Of a stretch of DNA of 5,225 bases, positions 1-5,225 are shown piece by piece. Under the pieces are notes generated by a model that was given only the letters and a program-made list of their open reading frames with translations, had not been told where the DNA came from and did no database searches. Source of the stretch: Verrucomicrobiaceae bacterium (lineage in GTDB: Bacteria; Verrucomicrobiota; Verrucomicrobiia; Verrucomicrobiales; Verrucomicrobiaceae). The stretch is taken from positions 1 through 5,225 of the forward strand of contig JAGKWZ010000445.1 of assembly GCA_021151605.1 (NCBI GenBank), in the 5' to 3' direction. The translations under genes were made by a program, and so were the position numbers. The first letter of the stretch is position 1, and each line of letters opens with the position of its first letter.

Positions 1-65
1 CCGCTCTCGGATACCTCACCCCCAACCAGTTCGAAACCCAAGCCCATAACCAAACCCTAAATTAA
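1..65 (+). CDS. IS3-family transposase (OrfB, DDE integrase), C-terminal end only
   Basis: Only the last 20 codons lie in the window. They are read in the third frame from base 3 and end at TAA 63-65. The peptide starts ALGYLTPNQFE, which matches the conserved C-terminus of IS3-family OrfB transposases, where H-S-x-L-G-Y-x-(S/T)-P-x-x-F closes the integrase core. The two bases before it (CC) fit a Ser codon, as expected in that motif. These enzymes cut and join IS ends with a DDE catalytic triad, and OrfB is usually made as an OrfAB fusion by -1 frameshifting; none of that part is visible. The inverted-repeat-like sequence right after the stop supports the call. Whether the rest of the element is intact cannot be told. 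The family is fairly sure; the subgroup is not. Confidence 0.8.
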   Translation, partial: ALGYLTPNQFETQAHNQTLN

Positions 66-99
66 GGGACTCTTTGGTCCAATATTCCGTTGCACCTCA
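1..99 (+). mobile_element. Right end of an IS3-family insertion sequence
   Basis: After the transposase stop comes about 34 bp ending in CTCA at 96-99. Read on the minus strand from 99 it starts TGAGGTGCAACGG and continues through ATATTGGACC. IS3-family ends start with TG and commonly carry TGCA-C and TGGAC blocks at this spacing (IS150-like or IS407-like), and the tip usually lies this close behind orfB. The proposed element boundary is therefore base 99, with any target duplication starting at base 100 (GTA or GTAG). The left end is outside the window, so neither the matching repeat nor the duplication could be compared. The exact boundary is inference. Confidence 0.68.
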
Positions 100-119
100 G
101 TAGTCGAAAAAGTTCTTCT

Positions 120-185
120 GACAAAGGAATGGGGAAAAGGGAATAAAAACCCAGATCCTTATTCCTTTGTCCCCATTCCCTTGTC
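120..185. repeat. 27-bp imperfect inverted repeat (palindromic element) in the 5' leader
   Basis: Bases 120-146 are complementary to 159-185, with two mismatches (125/180 and 136/169) and one G-T pair (139/166). The loop is 12 nt (147-158). The left arm is almost all purine (aaaggaatggggaaaagg) and the right arm almost all pyrimidine, so the DNA could extrude as a cruciform and the RNA could fold into a long hairpin. The right arm ends 11 nt before the ATG at 197. It is AT-richer than the genes and has no T-tract after the stem, so it is a poor match to an intrinsic terminator. It may be a dispersed palindromic repeat, a MITE-like remnant or a leader structure affecting translation; the sequence alone does not decide. 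Confidence 0.75.
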
Positions 186-196
186 TTCCCATTTCA

Positions 197-2221
197 ATGA
201 AACGCCTCCTCGCCCTTGTCTTTTTAGCCGCCACCAGCCTTCATGCGCTGGATCTCACTTTGACCCTGCCGTTCGATTACCAAGTTGTGCAGCGTAGCAC
301 TCCGGGGAAAGGGTTGCTGCGCATCGCGGGAGAGTTGTCTGAGGCGGTGGCTTTGCCGGATGTGGCGATGGAGGCGCGGGTGATGGGCGAAAAGGATCAA
401 ACGTCATGGCAGCGTGTGGGCGGTTCGGTGTCAGGGAAGAAGCTGTCGGGTGCTGTCGAGATGCCTGCGGGTGGCTGGTGGCGGCTGGAGGTGCGTGTTT
501 CGCAGGGTGGAAAACAACTCGCGCTTGGCAGCGTGGCGCATGTGGGCATCGGCGAGGTGTTTGTCATCGCGGGGCAGTCGAACTCGGCGAATCACGGCCA
601 GGAAAAGCAGACGACGAAGACACGACGCGTGGCGTCGTTCGATGGCAAGGCGTGGCGCATCGCGGATGATCCGCAGCCGGGCGCGAGCGGTGGTGGCGGC
701 AGTTTCGTGCCGGCGTTTGCGGATGCGGTGGTGGCAAAGGAAAACGTGCCCGTCGGCATCATCGCATGTGGGATCGGCGCGACGAGTGTGCGCGAGTGGT
801 TGCCGAAAGGTGCGACGTTTCCGAATCCACCGACGCTGGTGAGTCGCGTGGAGCAGCTCCCGAACGGCCAGTGGACCAGCAAAGGCGCGGCGTATGACGC
901 ATTCATCGCGAGGATGACGTCGGTGCCGCCGCAGGGCTTTCGCGCCGTGCTCTGGCATCAGGGCGAGAGCGATGCGAACCAAAAGGACGCCACTCGCACG
1001 CTGCCGGGCAAACTTTACCGCGAGTATTTGGAGAAGATCATCCGCGACTCGCGACGCGACATCGGCTGGGACGCGCCGTGGTTCGTGGCGCAGGCGAGCT
1101 ATCACGTGCCGGGCGATGAAGGCAGCGACGACATCCGCGCCGCGCAGGCCTCGCTTTGGAAGGATGGCCTCGCGCTCGAGGGCCCGGACAGCGATGCGTT
1201 GAAAGGCAAACTGCGTGAGCGTGATGGCCAAGGCGTTCACTTCAGCGGCCCCGGTCTGCGTGAGCATGGTGCGAAGTGGGCGGAGAAGGTGCTGCCGTGG
1301 CTCGCCACGCAATGGACCGAGCCTCGCCAAACGAACGACGGCACCGAGTGGAGTGACTTTGCGCAGCTTCCCGAATGCCACAGCCTTGGCTGGGTCAGTG
1401 CGAACGTGCAATCAAAGGACACGAAGAGCTGGAACGGCGTGCTCGATGAAGCGAAGTGGGGCACCCCCGATCCGCAGCAGGTCGTCAGCCGCAACTGGGA
1501 CTGGAAAGTGAGCGACGAGCAATGGCGCGAGGCCGTGAAGCAAAAAGGCGAAGGCAAACGCGAGGAAGTCGCCTTCGATTTCTGGCTGCCGGAGGGCATC
1601 GAGAGCGTGAAAGGCAGCGGCCATCCCGAGCTGGAGCATGCACCGCTCTTTTTATATGGTCACTCGAATGGCACCGGCTTTTCGGCCATCTTTGCCTCGT
1701 ATGAGCCGCAGCGCGTGTGGGGCTTCGTTTCGATGCGTCCCGGCACCACGTTTCAAGTCTATCAGCCCGGTGCCGCCCACGTCCCCGGCATCGTCATCTT
1801 CGGTGAGGACGATCCTTTCCTCGCTCGCCCATCGAAAGAGGAAAACCTCGCCGTCGTGCCCGCCTTGCGAAAAAACCATCGCGCCCTTTGGAACATCGCC
1901 GTCGAGCCCAAGACCGGCCACGGCCCCGGCGAAAAAACCTGGCCGCTGGTGTTCAGCTTCCTGCGCCACAGCTTCACCGCCCGCGTCCCTGCCGATGCCG
2001 ATGCTCGAAAAGGCCCCGTGAAGCTGCTCACGCCAGCCCTGGAGAGCGGTCACCTCGGCCAAAACTGGCAGACAAAGCCCGGCGGCTACCAAAAGCTCAT
2101 CACCGCCCCCTTCACCGATTTCCCTGCCGACAAAGCGACGGCCTCCTGGCTCCTTAACGCGGCCTATGCGGCCGATTGGCAGGCGTTTCAGCGGGATGGA
2201 GCGATTGCTCATCCCAAGTGA
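197..2221 (+). CDS. Secreted two-domain esterase: sialate O-acetylesterase-like SGNH domain plus alpha/beta-hydrolase-like domain
   Basis: 674 residues. ATG 197 is chosen because the product then opens with a clean signal peptide (MKRLLALVFLAATSLHA, cleavage near residue 17). A TTG at 167 would add ten residues ahead of it and lies inside the palindrome. No Shine-Dalgarno is visible. A beta-rich segment (about 18-115) precedes an SGNH/SASA esterase domain (about 118-365): nucleophile motif GQSN with Ser128, block II glycine in CGIGATS (Gly194), WHQGESD (253-259), and DGQGVHFS with Asp343 and His348. Enzymes of this family remove acetyl esters from sugars. A second region (about 440-600) has a GHSNG nucleophile elbow (Ser490), a GEDDPF acid motif (538/539) and TGHG with His575, the alpha/beta-hydrolase order. 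Only about 16 residues separate the first strand (to Gly473) from the elbow, which is too few for a normal fold. Substrate unknown; probably an acylated glycan. Confidence 0.82.
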   Translation: MKRLLALVFLAATSLHALDLTLTLPFDYQVVQRSTPGKGLLRIAGELSEAVALPDVAMEARVMGEKDQTSWQRVGGSVSGKKLSGAVEMPAGGWWRLEVRVSQGGKQLALGSVAHVGIGEVFVIAGQSNSANHGQEKQTTKTRRVASFDGKAWRIADDPQPGASGGGGSFVPAFADAVVAKENVPVGIIACGIGATSVREWLPKGATFPNPPTLVSRVEQLPNGQWTSKGAAYDAFIARMTSVPPQGFRAVLWHQGESDANQKDATRTLPGKLYREYLEKIIRDSRRDIGWDAPWFVAQASYHVPGDEGSDDIRAAQASLWKDGLALEGPDSDALKGKLRERDGQGVHFSGPGLREHGAKWAEKVLPWLATQWTEPRQTNDGTEWSDFAQLPECHSLGWVSANVQSKDTKSWNGVLDEAKWGTPDPQQVVSRNWDWKVSDEQWREAVKQKGEGKREEVAFDFWLPEGIESVKGSGHPELEHAPLFLYGHSNGTGFSAIFASYEPQRVWGFVSMRPGTTFQVYQPGAAHVPGIVIFGEDDPFLARPSKEENLAVVPALRKNHRALWNIAVEPKTGHGPGEKTWPLVFSFLRHSFTARVPADADARKGPVKLLTPALESGHLGQNWQTKPGGYQKLITAPFTDFPADKATASWLLNAAYAADWQAFQRDGAIAHPK

Positions 2222-2229
2222 CTTCGTGA

Positions 2230-2273
2230 GTCGGATTTGGGTAGGTGCATGGTCCGCATCGGCTGAATCCGAC
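2230..2273 (+). other. Stem-loop shortly after the esterase stop codon
   Basis: GTCGGATT at 2230-2237 is perfectly complementary to AATCCGAC at 2266-2273. Two G-T pairs and one G-C pair (2238-2240 with 2263-2265) extend the stem. The loop is about 22 nt and no T-run follows, so it is a weak candidate for an intrinsic terminator. It could instead be an mRNA 3'-end stabiliser or processing structure. The 8-bp match could also be chance. Confidence 0.3.
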
Positions 2274-2299
2274 ACAAAACTTGCTGAGGGATGTCGGCC

Positions 2300-2319
2300 C
2301 GCAGAACCGTTGATCTGCG
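2300..2319 (+). other. Short hairpin in the leader of the propeller gene
   Basis: CGCAGA (2300-2305) pairs perfectly with TCTGCG (2314-2319) around an 8-nt loop, ending 21 nt before the ATG at 2341. Separately, TGGGTAG at 2238-2244 can pair with CTACCCA at 2328-2334, just before the start codon. That could bring the start region into a structure spanning the gap. No Shine-Dalgarno, recognisable promoter or known riboswitch motif was seen in the 119-bp gap. The pairing is visible; any regulatory role is speculative. Confidence 0.25.
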
Positions 2320-2340
2320 TCTCGATTCTACCCACCAACC

Positions 2341-5225
2341 ATGCTTCGCCCCATCCTCACCCTTCTCATTCTTGCCTCCATCGTCGGGGCGGCTGAACGC
2401 AAACTTGAAATCAATGATGGCGACCGCGTGTTGCTGATCGGCGATGTGCTTGTGGAGCGCGAGAACAACTATGGCTACCTCGAAGCCAAGTTGCGGCGCG
2501 AGTTTGCAGGCAAAAACTTTGCGGTTCGGAATCTTGGCTACAGCGGTGATAGCCCGCTAGGTGCTTCACGCGCCAGTTTTGATCCGGTGGATAAGGGCGT
2601 GGATGCGCTGAAGGAGCAGCTCGCGGTGGTGAAGCCGACGGTGGCAATCCTCGGTTATGGCATGGCGGCGAGTCTGGATGATCTGACCTATCGAAAGAAT
2701 GATCCGGTCCTCAATCCCGACCCCGTTCGTTATGGCGTGGATCACAGTCCGGCGAAGTTCCGCACGGAATTGCTCGCGCTGATGGATCTGATCACTCAGG
2801 CGAGTCCCGAGGGTAAGGTGCGCTTCGTTTTCCTGGGGCCGATTAAGCACGAGGATCTACGTGCCACACGGCCCGGCTTGCCTGATCCCGCAGAGCACAA
2901 TGCGTTGCTGGTGGAGTATGAAAAAGTCATGGAGCAGCTCGCAGCGGAGAAGCAATCGCCCTTTGTGCGTGGTGAGTGGCAGAAGGCGGCTGGCATTGAT
3001 CTGGCGCAAGGAACAGACAACGGCATTCACCTGAACGCCCGGGGTCTTCAGGCGCTGAGTGAGAGCTTCGCGGCGCAGCTCGGTTGGCAAACGGATGGGG
3101 CCAAATGGGATGCTGAGACACCCGAACAGCGCACGCTGCGTGAGGCGATCCTACGCAAGAACTCGCTCTTTTTCCATCGCAGTCGCCCAGCGAACTACAC
3201 CTACATCTTCGGCTTCCGCAAACGTGAGCAGGGGCGCAATGCGGTGGAGATTCCGAAGTTCGATCCGCTCGTGGACAAGGCTGAGGCCAATGTCATCGGC
3301 ATCGCCGCAGGCAAGCCAAGCACGCTGCCACCGGAGCCGCCGAGCGCCACGAAGCTGCCAGTGCTTGCCTCTTTGCCCAAGCCGGACTTCACCCTCGACA
3401 ATGGCCTCGCGATGACGCTTTTCGCTGAGAACCCGCTGCTTGAAAAACCTGTGGGCATGAACTGGGATACCTCCGGCCGCTTGTGGGTCGCCACGTCGAA
3501 TACTTATCCGCAGGTGAACCCAGATGACCTCGGAGCGCAGATGGAGGGCAACAGCGCCAAGTTTGGCCCTTCGACCGGCAATGACCGCATCATCCTGCTC
3601 GAAGACACGAATCGCGATGGCGTGGCGGATGTCTCACGCATCATTGCTGACAAGCTGCTCATCCCATGCGGAGTCGCGCCGGACAATCACGGTGGCTGCT
3701 TTGTCGGGGCGAGCACGGAGCTGCTCCAGCTCAGCAAACCGGGTGCGGATGGTCTGCTCGGCGAGCGCCGCATCGTGCTCAGTGGTTTCGGCACAGAGGA
3801 CACGCATCACATCATCCATGGCCTGCATTGGGGCATTGATGGTCGTCTCTATTTCCAGCAGACGATTTACATCCACTCGCATATCGAGACGCCTTGGGGC
3901 CTCGTGCGAGCCAACAGCGGCGTCGCTTTTGCTTACGATCCGAATACAGAGCGACTCGAAGTGCATTCCAAGGGCCTCGTGAACTGCTGGGGCCAGCAGG
4001 AAGACCTGAATGGACAAACTTTCCTCACTTCCGGTGCGGATGGCAATGGCATCAGCTGGAGCTTCCCCGGCGCGGTGCTGCCACCGAGCGAAGGTGCCCG
4101 TCGATTAATCAGCAGCATCAGCCCAGGCTCGTATCCGAAGTTCTGCGGCCTCGAACTCGTGAACAGCCCGCTCTTTGGACCTGAATGGCAGGGCAGCGCC
4201 ATCACCAATGACTTCCGCGCTCACCGCATCGTGCGGTTTAACTTCACCGACTTCACGGCGGACAAGGCCGCTGCTAAATCGGGCTACATCACGCAAACGC
4301 AGGCCGATGTCGTGCGCACGAGTGACGCGGCCTTCCGCCCCATCGCCCTCGCCATGGGACCCGATGGCGGCTTGTATGTCGCGGATTGGACCAACCCGAT
4401 CATCAATCACGGTGAGGTCGATTTCCGTGATCCGCGCCGTGACAAGCAACACGGCCGCATCTGGCGCATCGCCCCGCAGGGCAGCAAACCGATCTCTTGG
4501 GAACCAGTCGCGGGTCTGCCGGTGGATGCATTGCTCAACAAGCTGCTCTCGCCGAGCCGCTGGGAGTTCGAGCAGGCTCGCCGCGAACTCGCCAAGGCCT
4601 CGCTCGCCGACTTGCAGAAAGCGCTCGCCGTTTGGGTCAAAGATGAAGTCACCCGCCGTCACGCCGCATGGCTGCTCAGTGGTCGCACCGCCGATGTCTC
4701 ACATCTTCTCGCCATGCTGAAGTCGGGTCAAGATGACACCAGCGTGCAGGTCGCACTGCGTGAGATTGGCAAGGCCTACGGCAATCGGGGCATCACCGAT
4801 ATCAGCGCCATCGCTCCGTGGGTGGTGGCCGGGAAGAACCCGCGCACTCGCCTCGAGGCCTTCCGCGCGCTGGGTCGCATCAGCACGTTTGATAGCGCGG
4901 ATCTCGTGCTGAAAAACATGCCCACCGATGCCAGCGACAGCTTCCTCGACTTCGCCGCCTGGACCACCGTGAACGAACTCGCCCGCCCATGGCTTGCCGA
5001 GCTCGCCGATCACCCGGAGAAGATCACGGGTCGCGAGAATCAACTCACCGCGCTCGCCGCCATCGCCGATCCTGTCATCGCCGCGCCCTACATGCAGCGC
5101 CTCTTTGCAGGTCGCAGCATTGATGCCGCCGGCAGCGGCCCATGGATCGAGCTCATCGGCAAATCCGGTGGTCAAGCCGAAGTGAACACGCTTTACGCCG
5201 CCTTCATCGATGAAGCAAAACTCCA
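2341..5225 (+). CDS. PVC-type secreted protein: degenerate SGNH domain, sorbosone-dehydrogenase-like beta-propeller, HEAT-like repeats (3' end outside window)
   Basis: Open for 961 codons from ATG 2341 to the window edge with no stop. An in-frame TGA at 2311 limits the start, and a signal peptide (MLRPILTLLILASIVGA) follows it directly. No Shine-Dalgarno is seen. Residues about 28-245 are SGNH-like (LLIGDVLVERENNYGYLE, RNLGYSGDS, DNGIHLN with His230), but the nucleophile position is Val36 and the block III Asn is Ala109. A linker follows (about 246-345). Residues about 348-715 match the Planctomycete/Verrucomicrobium 'membrane-bound dehydrogenase' propeller (TIGR02604-like, related to L-sorbosone dehydrogenase): blade motifs DTSGRLWV, GIDGRLYF, GPDGGLYVADW, a calcium-loop-like DTNRDGVAD (422-430), GFGTEDTHHIIH (482-493) and HGEVDFRDPRRD (690-701). 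From about 725 the chain is helical and HEAT-like. Relatives usually end in a CxxCH cytochrome domain, which would lie beyond the window. Probable periplasmic oxidoreductase; substrate unknown. Confidence 0.85.
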   Translation, partial: MLRPILTLLILASIVGAAERKLEINDGDRVLLIGDVLVERENNYGYLEAKLRREFAGKNFAVRNLGYSGDSPLGASRASFDPVDKGVDALKEQLAVVKPTVAILGYGMAASLDDLTYRKNDPVLNPDPVRYGVDHSPAKFRTELLALMDLITQASPEGKVRFVFLGPIKHEDLRATRPGLPDPAEHNALLVEYEKVMEQLAAEKQSPFVRGEWQKAAGIDLAQGTDNGIHLNARGLQALSESFAAQLGWQTDGAKWDAETPEQRTLREAILRKNSLFFHRSRPANYTYIFGFRKREQGRNAVEIPKFDPLVDKAEANVIGIAAGKPSTLPPEPPSATKLPVLASLPKPDFTLDNGLAMTLFAENPLLEKPVGMNWDTSGRLWVATSNTYPQVNPDDLGAQMEGNSAKFGPSTGNDRIILLEDTNRDGVADVSRIIADKLLIPCGVAPDNHGGCFVGASTELLQLSKPGADGLLGERRIVLSGFGTEDTHHIIHGLHWGIDGRLYFQQTIYIHSHIETPWGLVRANSGVAFAYDPNTERLEVHSKGLVNCWGQQEDLNGQTFLTSGADGNGISWSFPGAVLPPSEGARRLISSISPGSYPKFCGLELVNSPLFGPEWQGSAITNDFRAHRIVRFNFTDFTADKAAAKSGYITQTQADVVRTSDAAFRPIALAMGPDGGLYVADWTNPIINHGEVDFRDPRRDKQHGRIWRIAPQGSKPISWEPVAGLPVDALLNKLLSPSRWEFEQARRELAKASLADLQKALAVWVKDEVTRRHAAWLLSGRTADVSHLLAMLKSGQDDTSVQVALREIGKAYGNRGITDISAIAPWVVAGKNPRTRLEAFRALGRISTFDSADLVLKNMPTDASDSFLDFAAWTTVNELARPWLAELADHPEKITGRENQLTALAAIADPVIAAPYMQRLFAGRSIDAAGSGPWIELIGKSGGQAEVNTLYAAFIDEAKL

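Noticed and set aside
120..192. Intrinsic terminator for the IS transposase
   Set aside because: The stem is long and AT-rich with purine/pyrimidine arms, and the following bases are mixed pyrimidines (CTTCCCATTT), not a T-tract directly after a GC-rich stem.
167..196. TTG start at 167 for the esterase
   Set aside because: It would put SPFPCLPIS ahead of an otherwise standard signal peptide and start inside the palindrome. ATG 197 is simpler.
431..1411. 326-residue open frame on the minus strand opposite the esterase gene
   Set aside because: Arg/His/Ala-rich low-complexity product with no recognisable motif. It is antisense to a strongly supported SGNH domain, a typical shadow in GC-rich coding DNA.
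1652..2338. 228-residue minus-strand open frame covering the esterase 3' end and the gap
   Set aside because: No family motif or signal peptide, and it overlaps the alpha/beta-hydrolase coding region in full. Its entry into the gap is not enough evidence.
3661..3710. Cys443 and Cys453 as a possible heme-binding site in the propeller
   Set aside because: The spacing is C-x9-C without a CH pair, so it is not CxxCH. These cysteines fall in a propeller loop and could at most form a disulfide.
3524..4017. Overlapping open frames on both strands (152 and 127 residues) within the propeller gene
   Set aside because: Ser/Arg-rich translations with no motifs, lying inside the continuous propeller frame, which carries clear family signatures.

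Overview
The window reads as accessory-flavoured chromosome from a PVC-group bacterium, most likely Verrucomicrobiota. The evidence is the right-hand gene, whose layout (signal peptide, SGNH-like domain, sorbosone-dehydrogenase-type propeller, helical repeats) is characteristic of the large secreted proteins of Planctomycetes and Verrucomicrobia. The two main genes are GC-rich with G/C-ending codons, and neither start has a clear Shine-Dalgarno sequence. The phylum call is inference.

Layout. Bases 1-99 are the tail of an IS3-family insertion sequence: the last 20 codons of its DDE transposase, the stop, and a terminal inverted repeat ending in CA. Bases 120-185 form a 27-bp imperfect inverted repeat, purine-rich on one arm and pyrimidine-rich on the other, just upstream of the first complete gene. 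Bases 197-2221 encode a secreted 674-residue protein with an N-terminal sialate-O-acetylesterase-like SGNH esterase and a C-terminal alpha/beta-hydrolase-like region that appears internally shortened. Bases 2222-2340 are a 119-bp gap with two small stem-loops. From 2341 a second secreted protein runs on the same strand for 961 codons without a stop and leaves the window; it is missing only its 3' part.

The two large genes are co-directional and both exported, and both begin with an SGNH-type domain. The first keeps its nucleophile motif (GQSN) and the second has lost it. A joint role in breaking down or de-esterifying an acylated polysaccharide, with oxidation by the propeller protein, is plausible, but the sequence does not prove it.

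Most interesting points: the apparent loss of the oxyanion-hole segment in the first gene's second hydrolase domain, the degenerate SGNH domain in the second gene, the palindrome between the IS end and the first gene, and a marked switch from GCG/GTG to GCC/GTC codons from the 5' to the 3' part of both genes. I see no RNA gene, CRISPR array or wholly unknown system.
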